Source: Owenweeksia sp963758205 (lineage in GTDB: Bacteria; Bacteroidota; Bacteroidia; Flavobacteriales; Schleiferiaceae). From it: a stretch of DNA of 64,000 nt. Position numbers and translations under genes: made by a program. Position 1 is the first letter of the stretch, and every line of letters begins with the position of its first letter. Below the pieces are notes generated by a model. That model had not been told where the DNA came from. It worked only from the letters and a program-made list of their open reading frames with translations, and did not search any database. The stretch covers positions 270,189-334,188 of the forward strand of contig CAVWUM010000005.1 in the NCBI GenBank assembly GCA_963758205.1, given 5' to 3'. Positions 37,389 through 47,315 of this stretch are shown here, piece by piece.

Positions 37389-38384
37389 ATGGCAATGCTT
37401 TGTATTGATAGCCCTAGCCTTGAGCCGTATTTCAACCAGGCTGTGGAAGAATACTTTCTGAAAAATTTTGATGACAACATTTTTATGCTGTGGCGGAATA
37501 ACAATGCTATTATAGTTGGCAAACATCAAAATACGCTGGCTGAAATAAATGTTGACCATGTGAAAGAACGTGGGATCAAAGTGGTAAGGCGCCTTACCGG
37601 TGGGGGAGCTGTGTTTCATGATCTGGGTAATATTAATTACACCTTTATAATGAGCTATGGAGATGAAGGTGCCAAGGTGGATTTTAAAAAATACAATCAA
37701 CCAATAATTGATGTACTGGCAGGCCTTGGAGTTAAGGCTCACTTCTCCGGCCGAAATGATATTCTTATTGATGATCAGAAGTTTTCGGGTAATGCAGAAC
37801 ATATCTTTCATCAAAAGCAAAGGGTATTGCATCACGGCACTTTGCTGTATGCATCAGAAATACAGGATATATCAGATGCGCTGAATGTAAATCCGCTTAA
37901 GTTTGAGGGGAAGGCGCGAAAGTCTGTACGGAGTAGAGTGACCAATATTTCAAGTCATCTTAAGGAAGATATAGGTGTGGATCAGTTTCGCCAAAAGGTT
38001 ATGAACCACATTACCGAAATGTACCCGGATGCTGTGCCTTACCAGTTTACTGAAGAGGATAAGAAAGCCATCCAGAAACTGGCAGATGAAAAGTACAGCA
38101 CGTGGGAGTGGAACTATGGTTACTCACCTAAATATGGTTTGAAAAAAGGTGTAAAAACCGATGGTGGTCATGTAGAAGTACATCTTAATGTGGATAAAGG
38201 AGTAATAACGGAGCTGGAGATTTTTGGAGATTTTTTTGTTAACCGCGACCTTGATGAAGTAAAGCAGGCGTTGGTAGGAGTGGAGCACCGAGAAGAGGCA
38301 GTTTTAAATCGACTAAAGAAAATTAGGAGTAGCGAGTATTTCAACAATATATCTGAAGAAGAATTGGTAGAAGCGTTTTTCTAA
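37389..38384 (+). CDS. lplA: Lipoate-protein ligase A
   Basis: A 331-residue enzyme that activates free lipoate with ATP and attaches it to the E2 subunits of 2-oxoacid dehydrogenases and to glycine cleavage H protein. It has the ligase signature VVRRLTGGGAVFHDLGNINY (about 67-86) and the later GRNDILIDDQKFSGNA with its catalytic lysine. A C-terminal domain (about 240-331) of the bacterial LplA type is also present. A TAATTTCG element at 37358-37365 with TTTG at 37332-37335 may be its promoter (spacing 22, a little long). Stands alone. Confidence 0.92.
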   Translation: MAMLCIDSPSLEPYFNQAVEEYFLKNFDDNIFMLWRNNNAIIVGKHQNTLAEINVDHVKERGIKVVRRLTGGGAVFHDLGNINYTFIMSYGDEGAKVDFKKYNQPIIDVLAGLGVKAHFSGRNDILIDDQKFSGNAEHIFHQKQRVLHHGTLLYASEIQDISDALNVNPLKFEGKARKSVRSRVTNISSHLKEDIGVDQFRQKVMNHITEMYPDAVPYQFTEEDKKAIQKLADEKYSTWEWNYGYSPKYGLKKGVKTDGGHVEVHLNVDKGVITELEIFGDFFVNRDLDEVKQALVGVEHREEAVLNRLKKIRSSEYFNNISEEELVEAFF

Positions 38385-38416
38385 TGCTGCACTTCAGAAC
38401 TTCTAACTATTATACG

Positions 38417-39055
38417 CTAAAGCCTGATTCGTATTCCCAGGGAGTTTAGAACATCCCATTCCTCAAGCCATTCTTTCTTATTACTCAATAATTTCTGAGA
38501 AGGATACTCGGTGTTGGAGCTGTTTAGAGTATATATACCCGCGCGGTAACGAGTATCGGCAAAAAGGGAAATCCGTTCTGTAATTCTGACACTCAGCATA
38601 ACGGAAGGTGCTACGCCCATGTAGTTTCTCTGATGGTTGATGTAAAATTCAGTTTGAAAGCCGGATGTTTCATAAGTGCCATGGATTTTTGAAAATTCAC
38701 CGAATATCTCAATGCCTAAGCTAGCGGATAATCGTTTTTCACTTAATGGTGTTAATCGGGCTCCTAAGCGGAACTCGGCTCCCCGAATGGAGGATTGCTC
38801 ATAAGTATCAATACCTGAAGTTTCGACCGAAGCATTGGCATTGGCAACCCCCAGGAAGTACTGAAAGCGAGGTGAGGATTTATACATCAGGTTAATACCT
38901 GGAAAATAGAAATATTCGCCATCATAATCCTGAGACCAGCCATGACTTTTGGCGTGTCTCAGGGTACTAAGTTCAATGGAGAAATTGCTCAAATCCTGCG
39001 CTGTCATCTCTAAAGTAAAGAAAACAAGAAGGGGGAGTAGAAATAGTTTTTTCAA
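38417..39055 (-). CDS. Outer-membrane beta-barrel-like protein
   Basis: A 212-residue protein with a signal peptide (KKLFLLPLLVFFTLEMTAQ) and alternating amphipathic strands (FQYFLGVANANASVET, GAEFRLGARLTPL, SVMLSVRITERISLFADTRY). It ends in LGIRIRL, as small outer-membrane barrels often do. No specific family is recognised. It converges on lplA with a 32-base gap and is not obviously in an operon. Confidence 0.6.
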   Translation of the reverse strand: MKKLFLLPLLVFFTLEMTAQDLSNFSIELSTLRHAKSHGWSQDYDGEYFYFPGINLMYKSSPRFQYFLGVANANASVETSGIDTYEQSSIRGAEFRLGARLTPLSEKRLSASLGIEIFGEFSKIHGTYETSGFQTEFYINHQRNYMGVAPSVMLSVRITERISLFADTRYRAGIYTLNSSNTEYPSQKLLSNKKEWLEEWDVLNSLGIRIRL

Positions 39056-39162
39056 TTTAGTATATGTATGGAGCGAATGTTTTAAAATTTAAAATTGCCA
39101 AAATAGGGTAAGCTATCATGAGAATGATTTTTTCTGATGGATTTCAGAGTAGCACTAGTTAT

Positions 39163-40332
39163 CTAATTCTTTAATATTTTGTGTACAAGCACTTCTGTAT
39201 TTCCTGCTTCAATCTTAAGAAAGTATATACCACCAGGTCCGTCAAAAACTAGTTCTGTGAAATCAGCTGATTCAAATTCCTTCGTTAGCACCAGTTGTCC
39301 AATATTATTGTAAAGTGTTAAAGTCACATCATATAAAGTGATGTTAAAATCTATGTAAACTATTCCAAAATTCGGGTTGGGAAAAATCTTTGGTTTTAAA
39401 AAATGCTCATTATCCCATAAAGAAATTTTGTTGGGGTAGTCGCATATCGCCAAATCTATGCTTGAAAATGATTGAGGAGGCATTGGTATTGGAGTTTCAA
39501 CTATGGCAGAGTCCGCTGAAAATGATATTGGAAGTAGTGTGTTTGGATTATCTAAGTTCAGCGATCCTAACCCGATGTATAGTTTGTTTTTGAGATAAAA
39601 CGACCCGTAGGCATTGTAAAGGTTGTACCGTAATGGAAATGACTTTATTATCCTACCTGACGGTGAAACTACTCTTATGCTATCACTTAACGCATTTAAG
39701 GACATACTTAAATCATAAGATACAGGAAACCAAACATTACCATGTTGATCAACAGCTAAATCACCAGTGAAAATATTACAGCTGGAATCACTATAGATTG
39801 TAGTCATGTTTACCCCATCGTATCGATTTATACTCTGAGGTACAACATTAGACAGTGGTGCAGAGTAATATAAAAAATTACCATATCCACCGCAATTGAA
39901 GTTGGGACTCGTAATAGAGGTATTTATCCACCTTGAGCCATCATAATAACTTGGAGAATATTTATTGAATGCCCTTGTGTAATAATCACCATAAAGTGTT
40001 GGTGTAAAGTTTCCTCCATTTAAATTATTACAGATGGCAAGGCTTGCGGTCTTGGTGTTGGTTAGTAAGGTTGATTGATATGAAACCGTATTACCTATTA
40101 AGGAATATTGAGAGATATCACCAGATGTATTAACTGCATAAAAGCTATTGGTGTCACAATTTATCGCAGTACTTAATATATAATTTCTTATAGGCTGCAC
40201 CGGCTCTGATGAATCAAGAGATGTGTGAAAGGCACCTATTGCAGGGTTAAATTTACTAAGTGGATTTACTTGGGCCTCAACATTTAGAAAGCATGCAATT
40301 ATCCAATAGAATGTTAATAGGTGTATTTTCAT
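39163..40332 (-). CDS. T9SS type A secreted protein, propeller-like
   Basis: About 389 residues. Signal peptide KIHLLTFYWIIACFLNVEAQ, then a beta-rich body whose SGDLAVDQHGNVWFP-type segment resembles NHL/two-component-regulator propeller blades. A C-terminal type A sorting domain follows (KIFPNPNFGIVYIDF ... GGIYFLKIEAG). I choose the ATG at 40332; the frame runs open to an ATG at 40398, but that version puts 22 residues ahead of the signal peptide. Function unknown. Confidence 0.7.
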   Translation of the reverse strand: MKIHLLTFYWIIACFLNVEAQVNPLSKFNPAIGAFHTSLDSSEPVQPIRNYILSTAINCDTNSFYAVNTSGDISQYSLIGNTVSYQSTLLTNTKTASLAICNNLNGGNFTPTLYGDYYTRAFNKYSPSYYDGSRWINTSITSPNFNCGGYGNFLYYSAPLSNVVPQSINRYDGVNMTTIYSDSSCNIFTGDLAVDQHGNVWFPVSYDLSMSLNALSDSIRVVSPSGRIIKSFPLRYNLYNAYGSFYLKNKLYIGLGSLNLDNPNTLLPISFSADSAIVETPIPMPPQSFSSIDLAICDYPNKISLWDNEHFLKPKIFPNPNFGIVYIDFNITLYDVTLTLYNNIGQLVLTKEFESADFTELVFDGPGGIYFLKIEAGNTEVLVHKILKN

Positions 40333-40424
40333 TTGTAAAAACTTAATGCTGAAAAAGAGCCTAGATACCTTATGTAAGTTGGGCAGAATAAGGAGCATGG
40401 TCTTTTAATCCAGATTTATCTAGC

Positions 40425-41720
40425 TTAATGACAAACCGGCAACTTTAAAATCCTAACATCCGGGCCATGTTGAAGCTTTAGCACATAAACACCATTTGCA
40501 ATTTCATCTAGTTCTAACGTGTGTTCTCCGGCCTCCACAATCGTCTGATTCAAAATCTGCGCGCCATTCATTCCTGAAATTGTAATTTCAGTATTTTCCA
40601 TTTCTTCCGGAAGGTTAAGATAAAGTTTGTTTCCAGCAGGCACTGGATATACCTTGATGTTTTGCAACATGTTTTCAGCCAGGCCAACATTATTAACTAC
40701 AAAACATGCCGATGTATCATTGCAGCTGCCATCAGAAGTTATTAGGGCATAACTCCCATTTGTGGTTACAGTAAAACTCTGACTGGTTTCACCTGCCAGC
40801 GGAGAATAGCCATTGTTACAATCTACCCATTGGTAGTTTACACCTGAAACATTTGAAGTAAAAGTCAACCAGTTTTGCGATACCTTATTACCCACCGTAT
40901 CTACCGTAAGGTTTGTAGTTACAATACTATCACAGCCTTGCGAACTCCTAAGGGTATCTATATAAGTACCTGTTGTAATTTGCGGTTTGCCACCAGCAAA
41001 GTATCGCTGACCACGGCAAATGCTGGTATTCACAGTGGATGTAACAGTAGGGCAGTTGGTATGGCCCAGTAGCATAACATTATCAATAAGCCAACTGTCA
41101 CTACTGGAACTGCTCCGTGCCGTAATTTTTACTTTAATCTGAGATACAGATGAAGGAAAGTTAATTTTTGCAGTTGCATACCCATCAGTGGTTTGTAAGC
41201 CACTATTGGCGGGTTGAAACATGGCTTCTGTAGCCGGTAAGTAGCTTACCTCCGCTACTGCGGATGCCGAATAGGCCCATGAGCAATTATTAGCTACGGC
41301 ACCTCTTATTCTCAATCGGTCGTAAAACGTGGTGCCTCCATCTGTACTCAGTTCTACCAAAATATAATCCAGATGATCAGGGCCACCAGAGCTGCCATTG
41401 AGGTTCATAGCTGCTATTTTAAAAAATACAGTAGTGCTATCATAACCCGAGGGTACCGCAATATTTGCAAAGTCCAGCGTTACGCCACTACTTACTTGTA
41501 CTGTATGCCAGGCTTGAGAACCATTTATACCCAAAGGGCTATTAGCCGGTGTGGCATTGGCAGGGGACAAACCAGATTGAAAAGCCGGGGTACCTGTATA
41601 AGTCCAGGTAGGTGTTGCAGGGCTGTTCTCAAAATCCTGAATAGCAATGGTGTCCTGCGCTCGTAGAAGTCCATTAAGAAAGAATAACAAAAGGGCGGTA
41701 TATAGTAGTTGTTTCCGCAT
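40425..41720 (-). CDS. T9SS type A secreted protein
   Basis: A 431-residue protein with a signal peptide (LLYTALLLFFLNGLLRAQ). Residues 20-220 form a beta-sandwich region resembling a MAM/carbohydrate-binding-like fold (IQDFENSPATPTWTYTG ... SWLIDNVMLLG). A cysteine-containing region with the SQGCDSIVTTNLTV signature of Bacteroidota surface proteins comes next, and then a type A sorting domain (IKVYPVPAGNKLYL ... GVYVLKLQ). The last residues, RILKLPVCH, are slightly longer than the usual end of this domain. It sits beside another T9SS protein gene and is followed upstream by the clpC terminator. Confidence 0.75.
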   Translation of the reverse strand: MRKQLLYTALLLFFLNGLLRAQDTIAIQDFENSPATPTWTYTGTPAFQSGLSPANATPANSPLGINGSQAWHTVQVSSGVTLDFANIAVPSGYDSTTVFFKIAAMNLNGSSGGPDHLDYILVELSTDGGTTFYDRLRIRGAVANNCSWAYSASAVAEVSYLPATEAMFQPANSGLQTTDGYATAKINFPSSVSQIKVKITARSSSSSDSWLIDNVMLLGHTNCPTVTSTVNTSICRGQRYFAGGKPQITTGTYIDTLRSSQGCDSIVTTNLTVDTVGNKVSQNWLTFTSNVSGVNYQWVDCNNGYSPLAGETSQSFTVTTNGSYALITSDGSCNDTSACFVVNNVGLAENMLQNIKVYPVPAGNKLYLNLPEEMENTEITISGMNGAQILNQTIVEAGEHTLELDEIANGVYVLKLQHGPDVRILKLPVCH

Positions 41721-41805
41721 AGTTGAGAAGTATTATTAATATTATATCTGTGAAAATAATGAAATTCAGCAAAGCGATTAAACCGCAGAAACATCTGCAA
41801 ATAAA

Positions 41806-41835
41806 AAGTCCCTGCCGGGATACCAACAGGGACTT
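41806..41835 (-). terminator. clpC terminator
   Basis: Perfect 9-bp stem AAGTCCCTG / CAGGGACTT with a 12-base loop. Read on the minus strand it is followed by TTTTTATTT. It lies 26 bases past the clpC stop. Confidence 0.85.
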
Positions 41836-41860
41836 AAAAATTAATACTGAGCAATAATGT

Positions 41861-44410
41861 CTACTCCTCCTCAGCCTTTTCGTGCTTCTTCACTTTTACA
41901 GTAATTTCATCTTCACCGGCCTCATTTTTATCCAGGCTGATAAAAATTTCATCACCTTCTTCAATTTCAGAATTTATGATTTGCTCCGCGAGCGGATCTT
42001 CGACATATTTCTGAATGGCACGGGCCAATGGCCTGGCTCCAAATTTCTCGTCAAAACCTTTATCAGCAATATATTCCTTAGCTTCTTTGGTCATTTCCAC
42101 TTTATAGCCCAATTCATTAATGCGCTTATAAAGCTTCTCCAACTCAAGATCGATGATTGTTACTATATGCTCTTTACTAAGGTTATTGAATAATACCACA
42201 TCATCAATCCTGTTCAAAAACTCAGGAGAGAAAGCACGCTTCAATGCCGTTTCTATAACTCCTTTGGTAAGGTCATCTTTGGCCTGTGTACGGCTCGATG
42301 TGCCAAACCCAACACCGGTTCCAAAGTCTTTCAACTGGCGGGTACCAATGTTTGAAGTCATAATTATAATCGTATTCTTAAAGTCAACCTTACGGCCTAA
42401 TGAGTCCGTCATGTGGCCATCATCCAATGCCTGTAAAAGAAGGTTGAAAACATCAGGGTGAGCTTTTTCAATCTCATCAAGTAACACCACAGAGTAAGGT
42501 TTTCTGCGAACTTTCTCAGTAAGCTGTCCACCTTCTTCATAACCCACATATCCGGGAGGCGCTCCTACCAATCTTGATATGGCAAATTTTTCCATATACT
42601 CGCTCATATCAATACGGATAAGGTTATCCTCACTATCAAACAGAGAACGGGCTAGCTCCTTGGCCAGCTGGGTTTTACCCACACCTGTTGGTCCTAAAAA
42701 TATAAAGGATCCAATAGGCTTATTAGGGTCTTTCAATCCGGCACGGTTACGCTGTATGGCCTTCACAATTTTGGCCACGGCTTCATCCTGACCAATAATC
42801 TGCGATTTTATTTCCTTAGCCATTCCGCCTAGGCGCTTGCTTTCCTGTTGGGCTACGCGCTGTACGGGTATGCCTGTCATCATAGCTACAACCTCTGCTA
42901 CATCCGGCTCATCAACCGTTTCGCGGTTTTTCTTCACTTCTTCTTCCCAGGCAGCTTGTGCTTCCTGTAGCTGGCCTTCAACACGCTTCTCATCATCACG
43001 CAATCTTGCGGCCTCCTCATAGCGTTGTTTTTTAACCACCTGTATTTTCTGATCCCTTATTTCATCAAGTTTTTTCTCAAGTTCTATAATTTCCTTAGGG
43101 ACATGAATACTGGTTATATGCACACGTGAACCAGCTTCGTCCAGGGCATCAATAGCTTTATCGGGAAGGTGACGGTCCGTTACATATCTGGCTGTAAGCT
43201 GAACACAGGCTTTAATAGCCTCTTCAGTGTAGTTTACATTATGATGATCTTCATACCTATCCTTAATGTTATTTAGAATTTGAACTGTTTCTTCAGGAGT
43301 TGTAGGATCCACCATTACCTTTTGGAAACGTCTTTCTAAAGCACCATCCTTTTCAATATACTGTCGGTATTCATCCAGGGTAGTGGCACCTATACATTGT
43401 ATTTCGCCACGGGCCAGTGCGGGCTTAAACATATTACTGGCATCAAGTGAACCAGTGGCACCACCGGCACCTACAATAGTGTGGAGCTCATCTATAAAAA
43501 GTATGATGTTCTCATTCTTTTCCAGTTCGTTCATCAGAGCCTTCATGCGCTCCTCAAACTGGCCGCGGTATTTGGTACCGGCTACCAATGAGGCAAGGTC
43601 AAGCGTAACAACGCGCTTATCAAAAAGCACACGGCTAACCTTACGCTTAACTATCCGCAGGGCCAAACCTTCGGCAATGGCTGATTTACCCACACCAGGC
43701 TCTCCAATAAGCAGGGGATTGTTTTTCTTTCTCCTGGAAAGGATTTGCGAAACACGCTCAATTTCCTTTTCGCGACCTACCACCGGATCCAGTTTTCCAT
43801 CTTCAGCCAGTTTGGTCAAATCACGGCCAAAGTTGTCCAGCACCGGAGTTTTGGTTTTAGTGTCGGCTTTTTTACCCGAACCACTGTAGCCAGGGTCTTT
43901 ACGCTCAAAATCATCGTCATCATCACTGTACGACATTTCCGCTCGGGGCTTATCTTTATCCTTAAGTTCATCCGCGTAATGCGACTGATACTCGGATTTT
44001 ACATTATCATAATCAATTTCATACTGTCTCAGTATTCTTGAAACAGGGTCATCATCGTTTCTAAGGATGCACAGTAAAAGATGCGATGTTCTAATTTGAT
44101 TGCTTTGAAAAAGCTTGGCTTCCAGAAAAGTTGTTTTCAAGGCTTTCTCGGCCTGTCGGGTTAGCGGAAGGTTCTTTTTAGTGCTTATCTGTCCTGAAAT
44201 ATTGGGGGCGCTAATGGCCTCTATCTTTCTGCGAAATGCCTGAACGTCAACACCCAGATCTTCGAGTATCTGGATGGCACTACCTTCACCTTCCCGTATC
44301 AGCCCAAGCATAAGGTGCTCGGTGCCGATGTAGTCGTGGCCCAGCCTCAAAGCTTCTTCCTTGCTGTAGCTTATCACGTCTTTTACTCGGGGTGAAAAAT
44401 TTTCGTCCAT
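41861..44410 (-). CDS. clpC: ATP-dependent Clp protease ATP-binding subunit ClpC
   Basis: An 849-residue AAA+ unfoldase that feeds substrates to ClpP. Clp N-terminal repeats are at about 1-150. The first AAA module has Walker A GEPGVGKS and Walker B ILFIDELHTIVGAG. The UVR segment (KKQRYEEAARLRDDEKR) marks it as ClpC rather than ClpA or ClpB. The second AAA module has GPTGVGKT and VVLLDEIEKAHPDV. A linker of about residues 140-180 is acidic. It is divergent from gyrA and has its own strong promoter. Confidence 0.95.
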   Translation of the reverse strand: MDENFSPRVKDVISYSKEEALRLGHDYIGTEHLMLGLIREGEGSAIQILEDLGVDVQAFRRKIEAISAPNISGQISTKKNLPLTRQAEKALKTTFLEAKLFQSNQIRTSHLLLCILRNDDDPVSRILRQYEIDYDNVKSEYQSHYADELKDKDKPRAEMSYSDDDDDFERKDPGYSGSGKKADTKTKTPVLDNFGRDLTKLAEDGKLDPVVGREKEIERVSQILSRRKKNNPLLIGEPGVGKSAIAEGLALRIVKRKVSRVLFDKRVVTLDLASLVAGTKYRGQFEERMKALMNELEKNENIILFIDELHTIVGAGGATGSLDASNMFKPALARGEIQCIGATTLDEYRQYIEKDGALERRFQKVMVDPTTPEETVQILNNIKDRYEDHHNVNYTEEAIKACVQLTARYVTDRHLPDKAIDALDEAGSRVHITSIHVPKEIIELEKKLDEIRDQKIQVVKKQRYEEAARLRDDEKRVEGQLQEAQAAWEEEVKKNRETVDEPDVAEVVAMMTGIPVQRVAQQESKRLGGMAKEIKSQIIGQDEAVAKIVKAIQRNRAGLKDPNKPIGSFIFLGPTGVGKTQLAKELARSLFDSEDNLIRIDMSEYMEKFAISRLVGAPPGYVGYEEGGQLTEKVRRKPYSVVLLDEIEKAHPDVFNLLLQALDDGHMTDSLGRKVDFKNTIIIMTSNIGTRQLKDFGTGVGFGTSSRTQAKDDLTKGVIETALKRAFSPEFLNRIDDVVLFNNLSKEHIVTIIDLELEKLYKRINELGYKVEMTKEAKEYIADKGFDEKFGARPLARAIQKYVEDPLAEQIINSEIEEGDEIFISLDKNEAGEDEITVKVKKHEKAEEE

Positions 44411-44488
44411 ATTAAATATTAAAAAAGGGAATTAGAGTATTCAGTGGGCTTTATCATTTACGATTATTATGCCAACAAGAGTTTACTT

Positions 44489-44518
44489 CAAAGTTAGCCT
44501 TATACGGCAGACACGCAA
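44489..44518 (-). promoter_or_regulatory. clpC promoter
   Basis: Minus-strand TTG (44518-44516), exactly 19 bases, then a perfect TAACTTTG (44496-44489). This is the best match in the window to the Bacteroidota housekeeping promoter. It predicts a leader of about 70 bases. The leader holds AT-rich sequence with no clear hairpin. Confidence 0.7.
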
Positions 44519-44610
44519 CTCGGGCTATTGTTTTAATTATTAACAGTACAAACGTGCATATTGTGAAGAAATTACCCATCTGATAAGGCCTCAGGCGGGT
44601 TTTGAGTGGT

Positions 44611-44618
44611 TATATTTG
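44611..44618 (+). promoter_or_regulatory. -7 promoter element before gyrA
   Basis: TATATTTG is a perfect -7 match 46 bases before the gyrA ATG. There is no TTG at the expected -33 position, so it is only a partial promoter. Confidence 0.4.
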
Positions 44619-44664
44619 GCCTTTTAATAACTTATTCTTTATAGTAAGGTAAAACACTGACAAC

Positions 44665-47226
44665 ATGGCCGAAGGCGAAAGAATAATACCCATTAACATT
44701 GAGGAAGAAATGAAATCATCCTACATCGATTATTCGATGTCGGTAATTGTTTCGCGTGCTCTTCCTGATGTTCGTGATGGGATGAAGCCCGTACACAGAA
44801 GGGTTTTGTATGGAATGTATGAGTTGGGCGTGCTCTCAAATCGCTCTTATAAAAAATCTGCCCGTATAGTTGGGGAGGTCTTGGGTAAGTTTCACCCGCA
44901 TGGGGATACTTCCGTTTATGATACTATGGTGCGTATGGCTCAGCCCTGGAGCCTTCGCTATATGATGGTGGATGGCCAGGGTAACTTTGGTAGTGTGGAT
45001 GGTGACCCTCCCGCAGCCATGCGTTATACGGAGGCCAAACTTCAGAAGATTTCCGAGGAAATGCTTTCTGATATTGATAAGGAAACGGTTGACACCCAAC
45101 TGAACTTTGATGATACTTTAAGTGAGCCTACCGTATTACCTACCCGTATCCCTAACCTCCTGGTGAATGGGGCCAGCGGTATTGCTGTAGGTATGGCCAC
45201 CAATATGCCTCCGCACAACCTTACTGAAGTAATTAATGGAATTGTCGGATACATTGACAATAAGGAAATCACTATTGAGGAGCTGATGCAACACATTACC
45301 GCTCCTGACTTTCCAACGGGCGGTACCATTTATGGTTACGAAGGTGTTCGCGAGGCTTTTGAAACCGGTCGTGGCAGGATAGTGCTGCGTGGTAAGGCTA
45401 CTATGGAAGAAGTGAAAGGCCGCGAGTGTATCGTGGTTACTGAAATCCCATTCCAGGTGAATAAGGCCGATATGATAAAGAAAACGGCCGACCTTATCAA
45501 CGAAAAGAAGCTGGATGGTATCTCTGATATCAAAGATGAGAGTGACCGCAAGGGAATGCGCATTGTGTATTACCTCAAGCGCGATTCGGTGCCTAATGTG
45601 GTGCTTAATAAACTTTACAAGTACACGGCTCTTCAGTCATCGTTTTCGGTAAACAATATTGCACTGGTAAAAGGTCGCCCTGAGCAGTTGAACCTCAAAG
45701 ACATGATCAAGTACTTTGTGGAGCATAGGGTAGATGTGGTAATCCGCAGAACGAAGTACGAACTGCGGAAGGCAGAAGAGAGAGCGCACATTCTTGAAGG
45801 CTTGTTGATTGCGTTGGATCATCTTGATGAGATCATTGCTTTGATCCGCGCTTCACAAACTCCGGAAGAAGCCCGAAATGGTCTGATGGAAAATTATGAT
45901 CTGTCAGAACTTCAGGCACGTGCCATACTTGACTTACGCCTACAAAAGCTTACCGGCCTTGAGCGCGATAAGATTAAGGAAGAGTATACCGAGTTGATGG
46001 AAAAAATCGCTTATTACAAGCGTATCCTTAATGAGGAAGACCTTAGGATGAGCATCATTAAAGAGGAGCTTATTGAAATTAAGGAGAAGTATGGCGATGA
46101 GCGCAGAACGGATATTGAATATGCCGGTGGCGATGTGAGCATTGAGGATATGATTCCTGATGAGGAAGTGGTGATTACCATCTCGCATGCCGGTTATATT
46201 AAAAGGACTGCCCTAAGCGAATACAAAAAACAAAACCGCGGTGGTGTTGGCCATAAAGGTGTGCAAACACGTGATGCGGATTTTGTAGAAACCATTTTTG
46301 TAGCCACCAATCACCAGTATATGCTCTTCTTTACTGAATGGGGTAGGTGCTACTGGCTGCGTGTTTATGAAATTCCTGAAGGCACTAAAGCAAGTAAAGG
46401 CCGGGCGATACAAAACCTGATCAACATCCCGATGGAGGATAAGGTAAGAGCCTTTATGAATACCCGTGATCTTAAGGACGAGGAATACATTCAGAACCAT
46501 TTTATTGTAATGGTTACTAAAGAAGGTGTAATCAAAAAGACATCGCTGGAGGCCTATTCACGGCCAAGGGTAAATGGTATTAATGCCATTACTATACGTG
46601 AGGGAGACTTGCTGCTTGAAGCAAAACTTACCACTGGTCAGGATGAAATCCTTATCGCTAAGAAGAGTGGCAAAGCCATCCGCTTTAATGAAGAGAAGGT
46701 GCGCAGCATGGGTAGAAATGCCAGTGGTGTACGCGGTGTAACTCTTGAAAATGATAAGGATGAAGTAATTGGTATGGTAACCATACCGCCCGGAGATACT
46801 GAGCATACGATCTTAGTAGTATCTGAAAAAGGATATGGTAAGCGTACCGATCTCGAAGATTATCGCGTGACTAACCGTGGTGGTAAAGGTGTAAAAACTC
46901 TTAATACTACTGAGAAAACCGGGAGTCTGGTGGCCATTAAGGCTGTGAGTGATGAGGACGACTTGGTTATCATCAATAAGAGTGGTGTAATGATCCGCAC
47001 AGGAATTGCCGAACTTAGAGTAATGGGGCGTGCTACACAGGGTGTACGAATTATTAATCTTAAGAAGAATGATTCGATTGCCTCTGTAGCCCGTGTACCG
47101 GCAGCCGAGGAAGAGGACGAAGAACTAATGGAAGGTGAAGAAGGTGTTGTTAACTCCGCAGAAGGTGCGGAGGGTAGTACTGAAGCTCCGGAAGTTGATT
47201 CTGAACCTACACCTGAAGATGAATAG
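44665..47226 (+). CDS. gyrA: DNA gyrase subunit A
   Basis: An 853-residue type II topoisomerase subunit. Catalytic Tyr121 is in PAAMRYTEAKL. The quinolone region reads HPHGDTSVYDTMVRMAQPW, with Thr82 where E. coli has Ser83 and Asp86 where it has Asp87. The C-terminal beta-pinwheel keeps a degenerate GyrA box (QNRGGVG) plus a later TNRGGKG. It ends in a very acidic tail of about 45 residues (EEEDEELMEGEEG ...), common in marine and Bacteroidota GyrA. With GyrB it introduces negative supercoils. Confidence 0.95.
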   Translation: MAEGERIIPINIEEEMKSSYIDYSMSVIVSRALPDVRDGMKPVHRRVLYGMYELGVLSNRSYKKSARIVGEVLGKFHPHGDTSVYDTMVRMAQPWSLRYMMVDGQGNFGSVDGDPPAAMRYTEAKLQKISEEMLSDIDKETVDTQLNFDDTLSEPTVLPTRIPNLLVNGASGIAVGMATNMPPHNLTEVINGIVGYIDNKEITIEELMQHITAPDFPTGGTIYGYEGVREAFETGRGRIVLRGKATMEEVKGRECIVVTEIPFQVNKADMIKKTADLINEKKLDGISDIKDESDRKGMRIVYYLKRDSVPNVVLNKLYKYTALQSSFSVNNIALVKGRPEQLNLKDMIKYFVEHRVDVVIRRTKYELRKAEERAHILEGLLIALDHLDEIIALIRASQTPEEARNGLMENYDLSELQARAILDLRLQKLTGLERDKIKEEYTELMEKIAYYKRILNEEDLRMSIIKEELIEIKEKYGDERRTDIEYAGGDVSIEDMIPDEEVVITISHAGYIKRTALSEYKKQNRGGVGHKGVQTRDADFVETIFVATNHQYMLFFTEWGRCYWLRVYEIPEGTKASKGRAIQNLINIPMEDKVRAFMNTRDLKDEEYIQNHFIVMVTKEGVIKKTSLEAYSRPRVNGINAITIREGDLLLEAKLTTGQDEILIAKKSGKAIRFNEEKVRSMGRNASGVRGVTLENDKDEVIGMVTIPPGDTEHTILVVSEKGYGKRTDLEDYRVTNRGGKGVKTLNTTEKTGSLVAIKAVSDEDDLVIINKSGVMIRTGIAELRVMGRATQGVRIINLKKNDSIASVARVPAAEEEDEELMEGEEGVVNSAEGAEGSTEAPEVDSEPTPEDE

Positions 47227-47252
47227 ACTATAATAGTTTGGATTAAGCTTTT

Positions 47253-47288
47253 AAAAACCCTGCCCCGCTTATGTGAGGCAGGGTTTTT
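47253..47288 (+). terminator. gyrA terminator
   Basis: Stem AAAAACCCTGCC / GGCAGGGTTTTT with a 12-base loop, followed by T. It begins 27 bases after the gyrA stop. Confidence 0.9.
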
Positions 47289-47315
47289 TGGTTACTTTCT
47301 AGTTATTTTTATTGA

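Noticed and set aside
43383..44041. Long antisense frame opposite clpC (168 codons)
   Set aside because: Ser/Pro/Arg-rich composition typical of the mirror of an AAA+ gene; no independent signal.
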